Source: Nocardia paucivorans NBRC 100373
GTDB taxonomy: Bacteria > Actinomycetota > Actinomycetes > Mycobacteriales > Mycobacteriaceae
Direction of reading: 5' to 3'
Assembly (NCBI RefSeq): GCF_000308675.1
Contig: NZ_BAGE01000057.1
Coordinates: forward strand, 124,001-188,000
DNA length: 64,000 nt
Shown: one piece after another, positions 8,524 through 18,355 of the stretch
Position numbering within the stretch: position 1 is the first letter of the stretch
Layout of the letters: every line of letters starts with the position of its first letter
The notes under the pieces: model-generated
Seen by the model: only the letters and a program-made list of their open reading frames with translations
What the model was told of the DNA's origin: nothing
Database searches by the model: none
Position numbers and translations under genes: made by a program

Positions 8524-11500
8524 ATGGTCTTCATCCGGGTACTGGGCTCGTTCGCGGCCGAGGCCGGCGGCGAATCCCTTCCTCTCGGTGGACCTCGGCA
8601 GCGCGGCGTGCTGGCTCTGCTGGTGGCCGCACGCGGGCAGGTCGTTCCGGTCGACCGGATGGTCGAGGACCTGTGGCGCGGCGAACCTCCGTCGCGTGCC
8701 CTGGCGTCGTTGCAGGCGTACGTGTCCAACCTGCGCCGTCTGCTGGAGCCCGGCCGCCCACCACGGGCACCGGCTCGCTTGCTGGTGAGCGCATCGCCCG
8801 GCTATGCATTGCGGCTGCCGCGGGCAGCGGTGGACGCATGGCGTTTCGAGGAGCTGCTCGACGAGGCCCGCACGTTCGCCGATCCGCGTGATGCTCGCGT
8901 CCGGCTGGCCGAGGCGCTGGCGCTGTGGCAGGGGCCCGCGTTCGCCGAGTTCGCCGACGAGCCGTGGGCCGGCGCCGAGACCGCCCGGCTCGACGAGCTG
9001 CGTCTGGTCGCCCGCGAACTGCACATCGCAGCGGGACTGCGGCTCGGCCACCCCGCGATGGTGGTGCCCGATACGGAGAGCCTCACCCGCGACCACCCCC
9101 TACACGAGGAAGGCTGGCGCTTGCACGCGCTCGCGCTGTGGAGCAGCGGCCGCCAGGCCGACGCCCTGGCCGCGCTCCGCCGCGCCCGCGCCACCTTCAC
9201 CGACGAACTGGGCCTGGACCCCGGACCGGACCTGGTGACTTTGGAGGAGGCGATCCTCACCCAACGCACGGATCTCCTCCCTGTAGCCGTCTCCCCTCCC
9301 CCGGCGGATGCACCCCGATCCGAGGCCGCACTGCCACCTCCGGCCGAAAAGTCCGGCACGACAACGTTCGTGGGCAGGGAAAATGAGCTCCAGGCGGTGG
9401 TGGCGACCGCCGGGGAGGCCGTCCGTGACGGGGTGCGCGTCGCGCTCGTCGCCGGGGAGGCGGGGCTCGGCAAATCGATGTTGCTCGAGCAGCTCGGTGC
9501 GCGGCTCGGGCAGCAGGGGTGGCTCGTGGCCGCCGGGCGCTGTCCCGACGTGGACAGCGCGCCGCCCGCATGGGCTTGGGTCGAGGTCCTGCGGACGATC
9601 GCCGCAAGCGTTCCACCGAGGGAGTTCGCCGACGACCTGGCACCGTTGCTCGCGGACTCCGTGACGGCGAACGGTGACGCGGCGGCCGGACGTTTCCGGC
9701 TGCGGCAAGCCGTGTGGAGCTGGCTCGCGGCGACCGCCGCCGACCGACCGGTCGCCGTTGTTCTGGACGACCTGCACTGGGCGGACGCCGCCACGCTGGA
9801 ACTGCTCGGCGGTGGCGTCGGCACGCGGGCCCCGATCCTGATCGTCGCGGCGTACCGCGCGGACGAGAGCGAGCGCCTCACCGCGACGCTCGCATCCCTC
9901 GCCCGCGCCGCGCCCCTCCGGCTGGACCTGCCCGGACTCGATCGTGATGCCGTCGCGGAGCTCGTACGCGCCGAGTGCGAGGTCGACGACGCGACCGTGA
10001 CCCGGATTGCCGAGCGGACCGGCGGCAACCCGTTCTATGTGCGGGAGACCGCGCGGCTGCTCAACGGTGAGGGCGCGTTGATCGCGCTCTCCGAAGTCCC
10101 CGAGGGCGTACGGGACGTGCTGCGACGCCGGTTCGCAAGGCTGCCCGAGAGCGGCGTGTCCGTCCTGCGGCTGGCGGCGGTGGCGGGCAGGGAAAGCTCG
10201 GTGGACGTGCTCGTGCGGGCCGCCGACACCGACGAGGACAGCGTGCTGGACGCGCTGGACGCGGGCGTCATCGCCGGATTGCTCGACGAGCCCGATCCCG
10301 GGCGTGTCCGGTTCGTTCACACGCTGGTCAGGGACACGCTGCTCACCGATGTCAGCCGAGTGCGAATCACCAGGATGCACGCGCGGATCGCCGCGGCCCT
10401 GGAGGGCTCCAGCGATATCGCGGCGCTCGCCCATCACTATGCGCGAGCAGGATCACCGAAAGCCGTCGGCTACTGCGTGCAGGCCGCCGAATTGGCCGAG
10501 GCGCGCTACGCCCATGATGTGGCGGCCGCGCTCCTCACCGACGCCGTCACCAACGCCGGTGGCCCGGACGAGCGCATCGACCTGCTCGGCAGGCTGCTGC
10601 GCGCGCAGGTCAGAGCCGGGGCCTTCGCCGCGGCCAGGAACACGCGCGAGCAGGCCGTAGAGCACGCCGAGTCGATCGGGCGCGAGGACCTGATGATCGC
10701 CGCGTTCACCGCCTGGACCGAACCCACCCCCTGGCAGGCCCGCCCCTACGGCACGGTCGACCGCCCCATCGTCGACCGTCTCAACCGTCTGCTCGAGCGG
10801 ACCGACCTGGCTCCCGATGTGCGGTCCCACCTCCTCATCGCGTACGCCCACGAGCTGGTGGGCGAGGACGATCCGACGGTTATGGCGGCCGCGCGGGAAG
10901 CGATCGACCTCACCACCTCACCCCAGCTCCGGGCCGCGGCGCTGCTGGTCCTCGCGCGTGAGTCCGGGCGGGAGGATCACTCCCGCGAGCTGGTGGAGAT
11001 CGGCGTCGAACACGACCTGCCCGTATATCGTGTGACAGGCCTGCTCAACCAGGCCTCGAACGCCGCCGCGGCCAACGACCCGGCGACCATGCGCCGCGTG
11101 ACCGAAGAGGCGCTCGCACTCGCCCATACCTACCGGATGCCGGAAGCGACCGGCGCCGCCGAGATCGCGCTGGCGACACTGGTGCTCATCGAAGGCCGAT
11201 TCGCCGACGCCGAGCGCCTCTACGTCGAGGCCACCGAACGCATGGAACGCGCCGGATCGGTGCACGCGGCCGGCTTCCTCCGCCTCGCTCTGGCGGCGAT
11301 CTGGATCAACGACGGCACGCTCGGCGACCACTTGGATGAGGTGCGCGATATGCACGCGGCACTCGGCCCGATGGTCGCCGACCTGCTCGCACTCGCTCTC
11401 CACGCCGCGGGCCGCGGCGATGAGGCGTATCGGGCCCGTACACCACCGAGCTCGATCCGGCCCGACTTCTTCTTCACCTTCCTGACCAGCCTACGCGCGA

Positions 11501-11796
11501 TGGCGGCCGTCGCATCGAACGACCGCGACGCTGCCGAGCAGATCTACGCGGACCTGCTTCCACACCGTGACGGTCCCCCGGCCGGCGCGGAGAGTGTGTC
11601 GCTGGCCGTGCGTCCGGTCGCCCACACACTCGGCGAACTCGCGCACCTCCTCGGTCGCGACGGCGAGGCCGCTGCCCACTTCGCCCAGGCCGCCGTCATC
11701 GCCGATCGGTGGAACGCCCCCACCTGGTCCGAGGACGCCAGAACACGCGCCGATCGTGTTCTGGGCGGTCAGGTTTCGTCCTCGCAGCAACGCTGA
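8524..11796 (+). CDS. BTAD/AAA-ATPase transcriptional regulator (AfsR/SARP-like)
   Basis: A 1090-residue regulator. Residues 1-95 are an OmpR-type winged helix (VFIRVLGSFAAEAGG, ASLQAYVSNLRRLLEPG). About 105-245 are the bacterial transcriptional activation domain (WRFEELLDEARTF, AELTRDHPLHEEGW-like TPR helices). About 280-620 are an AAA/NTPase with FVGRENELQAV, Walker A GEAGLGKS (about 311) and Walker B VAVVLDDLHWAD (about 410). The remainder is helical, TPR-like. There is no C-terminal LuxR helix-turn-helix. The frame is open 342 bases further upstream but that part reads as noncoding; ATG 8524 gives the usual BTAD start (8512 is an alternative). Such proteins usually activate nearby genes. 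Candidate targets are the divergent NIPSNAP/DUF4267 genes or the reductase beyond. Confidence 0.85.
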   Translation: MVFIRVLGSFAAEAGGESLPLGGPRQRGVLALLVAARGQVVPVDRMVEDLWRGEPPSRALASLQAYVSNLRRLLEPGRPPRAPARLLVSASPGYALRLPRAAVDAWRFEELLDEARTFADPRDARVRLAEALALWQGPAFAEFADEPWAGAETARLDELRLVARELHIAAGLRLGHPAMVVPDTESLTRDHPLHEEGWRLHALALWSSGRQADALAALRRARATFTDELGLDPGPDLVTLEEAILTQRTDLLPVAVSPPPADAPRSEAALPPPAEKSGTTTFVGRENELQAVVATAGEAVRDGVRVALVAGEAGLGKSMLLEQLGARLGQQGWLVAAGRCPDVDSAPPAWAWVEVLRTIAASVPPREFADDLAPLLADSVTANGDAAAGRFRLRQAVWSWLAATAADRPVAVVLDDLHWADAATLELLGGGVGTRAPILIVAAYRADESERLTATLASLARAAPLRLDLPGLDRDAVAELVRAECEVDDATVTRIAERTGGNPFYVRETARLLNGEGALIALSEVPEGVRDVLRRRFARLPESGVSVLRLAAVAGRESSVDVLVRAADTDEDSVLDALDAGVIAGLLDEPDPGRVRFVHTLVRDTLLTDVSRVRITRMHARIAAALEGSSDIAALAHHYARAGSPKAVGYCVQAAELAEARYAHDVAAALLTDAVTNAGGPDERIDLLGRLLRAQVRAGAFAAARNTREQAVEHAESIGREDLMIAAFTAWTEPTPWQARPYGTVDRPIVDRLNRLLERTDLAPDVRSHLLIAYAHELVGEDDPTVMAAAREAIDLTTSPQLRAAALLVLARESGREDHSRELVEIGVEHDLPVYRVTGLLNQASNAAAANDPATMRRVTEEALALAHTYRMPEATGAAEIALATLVLIEGRFADAERLYVEATERMERAGSVHAAGFLRLALAAIWINDGTLGDHLDEVRDMHAALGPMVADLLALALHAAGRGDEAYRARTPPSSIRPDFFFTFLTSLRAMAAVASNDRDAAEQIYADLLPHRDGPPAGAESVSLAVRPVAHTLGELAHLLGRDGEAAAHFAQAAVIADRWNAPTWSEDARTRADRVLGGQVSSSQQR

Positions 11797-11961
11797 AAGC
11801 ACGATCGGTGCCGGGGCGCTTCCGGTGTTCCGGGTCGGCCTCGAGTGTCTTCCGGGATCCAGGCAGCCGGCGCCCATCGGCCATGGATGGCCGCGGGCGC
11901 TACGTGCTCGAGTCCTGATCGACTCGGCCACCACGGCACCCCCGCTGTTCCCGGGCGGTCG

Positions 11962-12999
11962 TCATACGGCGACGGGCGGGTTCACCCGAGCGAAGTCGGG
12001 CAGCCGATAGTACGGATAGTAGGGGTAGGGCGGAGTCACCGCACTCGCCGCGTCGAGTCGGGCGAGCTGGTCGGCGTCGAGTCGCCAACCGATGGCACCG
12101 AGGTTTTGCCGCAGTTGTGCCTCGTTGCGGGCGCCGATGATGACGGTGGACACGGTGGGGCGGGTCAGCAGCCAGTTGAGTGCCAACTGGGGCACACTGC
12201 GGCCGGTTTCGGCGGCGATTTCGTCGAGTACGTCGACCACGCGGTACAGGTGCTCGTCGGGGACGGGCGGGCCGGCCTCGGCGGTTCGATGCAACCTGCT
12301 ACCTGCCGGCAGCGGTTGCCCACGGCGGATCTTGCCGGTCGGCCGTCCCCAGCCGAGGGGGCTCCACACGACCGCACCGACACCCTGGTCACGACCCAGC
12401 GGCATCAGCTCCCATTCGTAGTCCCGGCCGACCAACGAGTAGTAGACCTGGTGGGCCACATACCGGGTCAGTCCGTGGCGGTCGGCGGCGGCCAGTGATT
12501 TCATCAACTGCCGGCCCGCGAAGTTCGAGGCGCCCAGATAGCGGATCTTGCCGGCCCGCACCAGATCATCGAGTGCGGTGAGCATCTCTTCCACGGGTGT
12601 ATGGGCGTCGAAGGCGTGCAGTTGGAAGAGATCGATGTGGTCGGTGCCCAGACGCCGCAGCGAGTTCTCGACGGCGGTGATCAGCCGAGCCCGACCCGAG
12701 CCCGCGTCTCGCGGGTCGGGACCGGTGGGCAGCCCGGTCTTGGTGGACAGCAGGACCTGGTCGCGTCGCCCGCGGATGGCCGCGCCGAGTACCTCTTCGG
12801 AGGCTCCGTCGGAATAGACATCGGCCGTGTCGAACATGGTGACGCCCGCGTCGAGGGCGATATCGACCATGCGCCGGGCCTGAATGGCGTCGGTATCGCC
12901 CCAGGCGCCGAAAAGCTCGCCTCGTCCGCCGAAGGTGCCCGCGCCGAAGCTGAGCGCCGGCACGAGTAGGCCGGAGGCCCCGAGTCGCCTGTACTCCAT
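11962..12999 (-). CDS. Aldo/keto reductase
   Basis: A 345-residue NADPH-dependent oxidoreductase of the AKR superfamily with a TIM-barrel fold. The catalytic tetrad is intact: D57 and Y62 in FDTADVY, K87 in STKTGL, and H128 in FQLHAF. The C-terminal cofactor-binding segment TVIIGARNEAQLRQNL is present. The tail is unusual, carrying PPYPYYPYYRLPDF. An AAGGAGTTGGA ribosome binding site precedes ATG 12997-12999. It is divergent from a TetR regulator whose start lies 99 bases away, which suggests the reductase is the regulated target. The substrate cannot be told from sequence. Confidence 0.88.
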   Translation of the reverse strand: MEYRRLGASGLLVPALSFGAGTFGGRGELFGAWGDTDAIQARRMVDIALDAGVTMFDTADVYSDGASEEVLGAAIRGRRDQVLLSTKTGLPTGPDPRDAGSGRARLITAVENSLRRLGTDHIDLFQLHAFDAHTPVEEMLTALDDLVRAGKIRYLGASNFAGRQLMKSLAAADRHGLTRYVAHQVYYSLVGRDYEWELMPLGRDQGVGAVVWSPLGWGRPTGKIRRGQPLPAGSRLHRTAEAGPPVPDEHLYRVVDVLDEIAAETGRSVPQLALNWLLTRPTVSTVIIGARNEAQLRQNLGAIGWRLDADQLARLDAASAVTPPYPYYPYYRLPDFARVNPPVAV

Positions 13000-13013
13000 T
13001 CCAACTCCTTAAA

Positions 13014-13083
13014 GGGAATTTATTTCCATTAACACTTCGCAGTGCACACTTCGGAAGCGACAAATGGAACAGAAGAACCATTT
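13014..13083. promoter_or_regulatory. Shared AKR/TetR promoter with inverted repeats
   Basis: The 98 bases between the two divergent starts are AT-richer than their surroundings. They hold two inverted repeats: GGAA-N5-TTCC at 13014-13026 and AAATGG-N10-CCATTT at 13062-13083. The second overlaps the likely TetR promoter, just upstream of its GGAGG site, and is a plausible TetR operator for autoregulation and reductase control. This is inferred from symmetry and position only. Confidence 0.4.
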
Positions 13084-13097
13084 ATGGAGGCTCGTCT

Positions 13098-13748
13098 ATG
13101 ACCGAAGCGGTATCACCACCAGGCTCGATTCGTCCCGGCGGTCGAACCGCGCGGGTGCGCACCGCGGTCCTGCGGGCCACCGGAGACCTACTCGCCGAGC
13201 ACGGTTTCGCCCGGCTCGACCCGAGCGAGGTGGCGGCGCGGGCCGAAGTCGGCAAAACCACCGTCTACCGACGCTGGCGCGGTCCGGCCGGTCTGATCGC
13301 CGACCTTCTGGTGGATATGGCCGAGCAGTCACTGCCCCGCGCCGATACCGGTTCCCTGCTCGGCGACCTCACCGCCAATGCGCAACTGGTCGGCAAAACC
13401 CTCATCGATCCGCGACAAAGCCGACTGTTCCGCGCCGTCGTCGCCGCGGCGACCATGGACGATTCGGCAGCCGCCGCCCTGCACCGCTTCTACGACACCC
13501 GACTGAACGAATGGACCCCCTGTGTCGAGGCCGCCATTGCCCGGGGTGAGGTTCCCGCGGGCACCGATCCCCGAGCGGTGCTCTCCGCGGTCTCCGCGCC
13601 CCTCTACTACCGGTCGCTCGCCAGCGGCGACCCCATCGACAACACGGCCATCCACACCGCGGCCCGAGCGGCCGCCCACGCCGCGGCCGCCGGGGTATTC
13701 GTCACCCGGACCGACCCGGAGCCCACCCCGACCGGTGAAACCCGGTAG
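13098..13748 (+). CDS. TetR/AcrR family repressor
   Basis: A 216-residue TetR regulator. The DNA-binding helix-turn-helix occupies about 20-68, with EHGFARLDPSEVAARAEVG and KTTVYRRWRGPAGLIADLL. The C-terminal ligand/dimer domain resembles the TetR_C family found with YRRW-type proteins (FYDTRLNEWTPCVEAAIARG). TATGGAGG sits 10 bases before ATG 13098. It is divergent from the aldo/keto reductase, so it probably represses that gene and itself in response to an unknown ligand. Confidence 0.88.
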   Translation: MTEAVSPPGSIRPGGRTARVRTAVLRATGDLLAEHGFARLDPSEVAARAEVGKTTVYRRWRGPAGLIADLLVDMAEQSLPRADTGSLLGDLTANAQLVGKTLIDPRQSRLFRAVVAAATMDDSAAAALHRFYDTRLNEWTPCVEAAIARGEVPAGTDPRAVLSAVSAPLYYRSLASGDPIDNTAIHTAARAAAHAAAAGVFVTRTDPEPTPTGETR

Positions 13749-13838
13749 GCAATGCGGCAGGACCACGGATACCACCGGGACGAAGAGCCCCTCGGCAGAA
13801 TTCGACGGTGAGCGACCGCGCCGATCGAATCCGGCACC

Positions 13839-13872
13839 CGTCCCCCGACCCGAAAACCCTCGGTCGGGGACG
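13839..13872. terminator. Convergent terminator between TetR and DUF302 genes
   Basis: CGTCCCCCGACC (13839-13850) pairs with GGTCGGGGACG (13862-13872) with one bulged C, around an A-rich loop. It lies between two convergent stop codons, so it can serve both strands. Confidence 0.6.
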
Positions 13873-13880
13873 CCCTCCGA

Positions 13881-14294
13881 TCAGGACGCCACAGCGCCGA
13901 CGGCGAGAGCATCGATGGCGGCCTGAAGTCTGGCGCCGGCCTCCTCTGCGATGGGTTGTAGTGCCGGGTTGTCGGTGACCTGGACCATCAGTTGGGGATT
14001 CATCGCCTCGACAATGATGTCGGCGCCGGAGGTGGTGTCGCGGCGCACGACCACATTGCAGGGCAGAAGCAAGCCGATCTGACGGTCGACACCGACCGCC
14101 CGGTGGGCCAAGGGGGGATTGCAGGCGCCGAGAATGAGGTAGTCCTCCATGTCCTCGCCGAGTTTGGCCTTCAATGTGGCGCGCATATCGATTTCGGTGA
14201 GAATCCCGAAACCTTGCTCGGAGAGCGCAGCGCGGGTGCGGGCTACGGCTTCGTCGAAGTCGGTGCGCAGTGTGGTGGACAAGCCCAGATCCAT
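13881..14294 (-). CDS. DUF302 domain protein
   Basis: A 137-residue protein, MDLGLSTTLRTDFDEAVART onward, with the DUF302 hallmarks: an N-terminal amphipathic helix, FGILTEIDM, the central ILGACNPPLAHRAV, and LLLPCNVVVR. DUF302 proteins form a TBP-like fold and are often linked to redox or metal stress; the role here is unknown. An AAGGC sequence lies before ATG 14292-14294. The frame continues upstream without a stop to ATG 14541-14543, which has a better site (GAGGAGA); using it would add an 83-residue extension of low-complexity character. I prefer the shorter form because it is the normal family length. Confidence 0.8.
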   Translation of the reverse strand: MDLGLSTTLRTDFDEAVARTRAALSEQGFGILTEIDMRATLKAKLGEDMEDYLILGACNPPLAHRAVGVDRQIGLLLPCNVVVRRDTTSGADIIVEAMNPQLMVQVTDNPALQPIAEEAGARLQAAIDALAVGAVAS

Positions 14295-14686
14295 GGTGCG
14301 GCCTTGCCTTTCTGTGAACTGCGGGATCGTCGGTCGGGGCGCGAGCGGAAGCGGGCGCCGACAGTGCAGGCCGGGTCCGGACAACGGCTTTTCCGGTTCG
14401 TTCCCGGACATCGAGCCGGTCTCCACGGCAATGCCACCGGTGCGAAGGCGGGGTGATCCGGCGGCGACCATCTTTGATCCGGAGCGGTAGAACGCATGGC
14501 GCGGTTTGCCGAGCACCTCGGTAACAGCGGTGTCGCCGGCCATGGCACGTCTCCTCATACCGCGGGAACCACCTCCAACATACCCACGGGATATTCGAGA
14601 AGGGAGGAGATCCGCGGCGCGGTCGGCCCACGGAATCGTCTCGCGTGACCGGCGGGATGACCGTCGGCCACGACCGGGTTCCGGTA
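14295..14686. other. Stretch upstream of DUF302, no independent gene
   Basis: This 392-base gap lies between menE (stop at 14687) and the DUF302 start, both on the minus strand. The only frame of note is the in-frame 83-residue upstream extension of DUF302 (14295-14543), preceded by a good GAGGAGA site. It is either an N-terminal extension or the untranslated leader and promoter of DUF302. Nothing recognisable lies in 14544-14686. Confidence 0.4.
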
Positions 14687-15850
14687 TCAGGACGCGGAGT
14701 CGGACAGCAGCCGTTTGCGCAGTTCGGCCCGGTCGGGTTTCCCCGGTCCGAGCAGCGGCAGATCCTCGACCAGCGCGAGTTCGCGCGGAGCCGCGGTGGT
14801 ATCGAGTTCGGCGATGACGTGGGCGCGCAGCTCCTCCAGGGTTGGGGCGGCGCCCTGGGCGGGGACCACGACGACCACGACCCGCTGTCCCAATCGCTCG
14901 TCCGGAAGCCCCAGCACCACCGCCTCGCCCACCGCCGGATGGGTGGCCAGTACCGCCTCCACCACCTGCGGCATCACCAACAGACCGCCGGTGGTGATCG
15001 CCTCGTCCAGTCGGCCGATCACCCGCAGCACCCCGTTGTCGAAGGTGCCCGCGTCGTCGGTGCGGAACCAGCCCGGCTCCGCGAACGCCGGATGGTCGGG
15101 CAGATTCCGATAGCCGGAGGCCAGTACGGCGCCGCCGAGCAAGATGCGACCGTCCTCGATCCGCACCTTCACCCCGGTCAGCGGGATACCGTCGTACACG
15201 CAGCCCCCGCAGGTCTCGCTCATCCCGTAGGTGCGGACCACATTGATCCCCGCGGCCCGGGCACGGTCGTAGACCGACAGCGGTGTCGCGGCGCCACCGA
15301 CGAGGACGGCGTCCAGATCGGCCAGGGCGGCCGTGGCCGACGGGGCCTCCAGCGCCTTGATCAGCTGGGTGGGCACCAGCGAGGTGTATCGACGCGAACC
15401 GCGCATACTCGCCACCGCGTCGGCCAGCGCCTCCGGCAGAAAACCGCCCGAAACGTCCAGGACGACGGGTTCGGTATCGGCCAGGATGGATCGCAACAGC
15501 ACCTGAATGCCCGCGATGTGATGTGTGGGCAGGGCGAGCAGCCAACTACCCGGCCCGCCCAATCGTTCATGGGTGGCGGTGCCGCTGGCCCGCAAGGCCT
15601 CGGCGGTGAGCATGGCCCCCTTGGGCACACCGGTGGTACCGGAGGTGGTCACCACCAGGGCCACATCGTCGTCGATGGGTTCTCCGGGGGCGAGCGCGCT
15701 CCCGAGCCGTCGGGCCTCACGCCGATCACCGGTCGGGATGGGCAGCCAGGCCGCCGATCCACTACCTTCCAGCACCTGACGCAGATGCGGCAGCACATCA
15801 CTGATTCCGGTGCCGGTCGGCATCGGAAGAGTACGCAGGGTCCTGCTCAC
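14687..15850 (-). CDS. menE: o-Succinylbenzoate-CoA ligase
   Basis: A 387-residue acyl-CoA synthetase of the ANL superfamily that activates o-succinylbenzoate to its CoA ester in menaquinone synthesis. The AMP-binding P-loop reads VVTTSGTTGVPKGAML. Later motifs are YGMSETCGG, GWFRTDD and GRLDEAITTGG, and the C-terminal catalytic lysine lies in LLGPGKPDR. The short length is normal for actinobacterial MenE, which lacks much of the usual N-terminal domain. The frame is open to 15994, but GTG 15848-15850 (VSRTLRTLPMPTG) is the likely start. menB lies downstream of it on the map, on the same strand, with a VOC gene between. Confidence 0.9.
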   Translation of the reverse strand: MSRTLRTLPMPTGTGISDVLPHLRQVLEGSGSAAWLPIPTGDRREARRLGSALAPGEPIDDDVALVVTTSGTTGVPKGAMLTAEALRASGTATHERLGGPGSWLLALPTHHIAGIQVLLRSILADTEPVVLDVSGGFLPEALADAVASMRGSRRYTSLVPTQLIKALEAPSATAALADLDAVLVGGAATPLSVYDRARAAGINVVRTYGMSETCGGCVYDGIPLTGVKVRIEDGRILLGGAVLASGYRNLPDHPAFAEPGWFRTDDAGTFDNGVLRVIGRLDEAITTGGLLVMPQVVEAVLATHPAVGEAVVLGLPDERLGQRVVVVVVPAQGAAPTLEELRAHVIAELDTTAAPRELALVEDLPLLGPGKPDRAELRKRLLSDSAS

Positions 15851-16129
15851 GGCAGCGATCGTGTCATGTCCGCGCCGCCGTGCGCGGAACGGGTCGGCCG
15901 TCCGGCGCAATGGGCCGGTGCGGAGAAACCAGGATGAACTGAGCCAGGCATGGGACTGCGATCCACTCGTCGGACGGTACGAAAACGGTCGCACCGGGCA
16001 TCGGCGATCGGGCGGCCACCCCCCGCTCGCTATCGTGGCCCGCCATGTGCACGGTTGGCAACTCGACCGGACCGATATGTCCGCTCTGCGGGAAGCACGG
16101 CTCCGGTGGGGCGAGCGTGTCCGAGGCCG
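15851..16129. other. Gap between menE and the VOC gene
   Basis: About 280 bases separate the menE start from the stop of the VOC gene; both read left. Frames here are Arg/Pro-rich shadows with no ribosome binding site. M. tuberculosis carries pitA and small genes at this place, but no trace of them is visible. Confidence 0.35.
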
Positions 16130-16522
16130 TCACCCGAGATCCCGGGTGTCCCGACGCAACGGATGATCCGATGGCACCTCGACCAGCACGATCGGCACCC
16201 CGTCCGGATCGCGCAACCACATCTCGACCAACCCCCACCGCTCCCGCACCGGTGCCCGTTCGATCTCGACACCGGCGAGCGCCAATTCGGTGGCCGCGGC
16301 GGACACATCCCGCACCTGAAGCCAGATGGCCCCCGCGAAATCGGATCCGCTCGATCCGGAATCGCCGTGCCCGGCCACTTCGATCAGCGACTGACCGGCG
16401 AAGAACACCGTCCCGCCCGGATACTCCCGGGCGATGGCCAGCCCCAGCGAGTCCCGATAGAACGCCAGAGTGGTCTCGTAGTCCCGGGGACGCAGGATGA
16501 TCCTGCTGCTGAGGATGTCCAT
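16130..16522 (-). CDS. VOC superfamily (glyoxalase-like) protein
   Basis: A 130-residue single-domain vicinal oxygen chelate protein. It has the typical pair of beta-alpha-beta-beta-beta modules: SSRIILRPRDYETTLAFYRD with GGTVFFAGQSLIEVAG, and AIWLQVRDVSAAATELAL with VEMWLRDPDGVPIVLVEVP. The C-terminal Glu of VEVP is a usual metal ligand. It starts 11 bases after the menB stop, so it is almost certainly cotranscribed with menB. An Rv0546c-like VOC protein is also close to menB in M. tuberculosis. The substrate is unknown. Confidence 0.8.
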   Translation of the reverse strand: MDILSSRIILRPRDYETTLAFYRDSLGLAIAREYPGGTVFFAGQSLIEVAGHGDSGSSGSDFAGAIWLQVRDVSAAATELALAGVEIERAPVRERWGLVEMWLRDPDGVPIVLVEVPSDHPLRRDTRDLG

Positions 16523-16533
16523 CGGCCCTCCGC

Positions 16534-17427
<894 letters not shown>

Positions 17428-17593
17428 GTCCTCGATTATCTGCCTCCGGAGGGTCGGGGATTACCCGCCCCCGGAACCGAGCGGCCCGATCGAGACCTCG
17501 CCCACACCTGGTGGACATCGGGCGGTGAAGTCTGATTCACCACATTTACGCGCGGCGACTTGACGGTGTATAAGAACGGGTTACGGTGCATTT

Positions 17594-18250
17594 ATGAGCG
17601 AGCGGCTGAAACCGACCATCGACGAGAGCGCGGTTGATTCGGATCGGTACGAACGCCACGGTGGCTTCCCCAAGGTCACCCCGGCCCAGGTCGGTCCGGA
17701 GTTCGGTGAGTTCGTCGAGACCATGCGCACTCTGCAAGATCTCGCCGTCTCCATCGACGCACCCGACGAGGTCTACGCCACCGCACTCGACCGGGCCCGC
17801 CAACTCGTCGAGCTGCTCGAGCCCTACCGTGCACCGGAAGCCCAGGGTCCGGCCGGGCGTGTCATGGACCTGCCCGGCCGCGGCAGTCTGCTGATGCTGC
17901 CCTGGACCGTGGTCGAGGCCGGTCCCGACGGGATCGCGATGACCGGCACGTTCCGCCGCTACCATCTGGGCGGCAACGCCGCCGTACACGGCGGGGTGAT
18001 TCCACTGCTGTTCGACGATCTGATGGGCCTGATCGTCCACTTCGCCGGCCGTCCCATCAGTCGTACCGCGTTCCTGCACGTGAACTACCGCAAGGTCACC
18101 CCACTGGAGACCCAACTGTCGGTCCGGGGGCGGGTCGAACGGGTCGAAGGACGGAAAACCTTCACCAGCGCCGAGCTCACCGACACGGAGGGCACGGTGC
18201 TGGCCGATTGCGAAGCCCTGATGGTGGAATTGCTCCCCTGGCAGCCGTAA
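17594..18250 (+). CDS. PaaI-type hotdog thioesterase beside menB
   Basis: A 218-residue protein whose C-terminal half is a hotdog thioesterase: HLGGNAAVHGGVIPLLFDDLMG (about 121-142) carries the HGG motif with the acidic residue on the central helix, followed by ISRTAFLHVNYRKVTPLE and CEALMVELLPWQP. The N-terminal 90 residues are helical and acidic. It is divergent from menB and lies among men genes, so it may be the DHNA-CoA hydrolase that the pathway needs after MenB. That role is an inference from position and fold. Its last codons are duplicated just downstream (18223-18283). Confidence 0.78.
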   Translation: MSERLKPTIDESAVDSDRYERHGGFPKVTPAQVGPEFGEFVETMRTLQDLAVSIDAPDEVYATALDRARQLVELLEPYRAPEAQGPAGRVMDLPGRGSLLMLPWTVVEAGPDGIAMTGTFRRYHLGGNAAVHGGVIPLLFDDLMGLIVHFAGRPISRTAFLHVNYRKVTPLETQLSVRGRVERVEGRKTFTSAELTDTEGTVLADCEALMVELLPWQP

Positions 18251-18283
18251 TCCGCGGTGAAGTTGCTCCCCCGGCAGCCATAA
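18223..18283 (+). repeat. Duplicated gene end, two 28-bp copies
   Basis: The final 28 bases of the thioesterase gene (18223-18250, ending in TAA) are repeated imperfectly at 18256-18283, again with an in-phase TAA. Translated, the copies read VELLPWQP-stop and VKLLPRQP-stop. It is a small slippage or duplication scar with no evident function. Confidence 0.8.
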
Positions 18284-18355
18284 CCGATCATGGGCGACGC
18301 GCTGCGTATAGTTGCGGTGCCCATCTATCGAGAACAGATCCGGAGGATCCTGAAA

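Noticed and set aside
13881..15545. 554-codon minus-strand frame joining DUF302 to sequence across menE
   Set aside because: Only the last 137 codons resemble a protein family. The upstream part is out of frame with menE and has Gly/Arg-rich composition.
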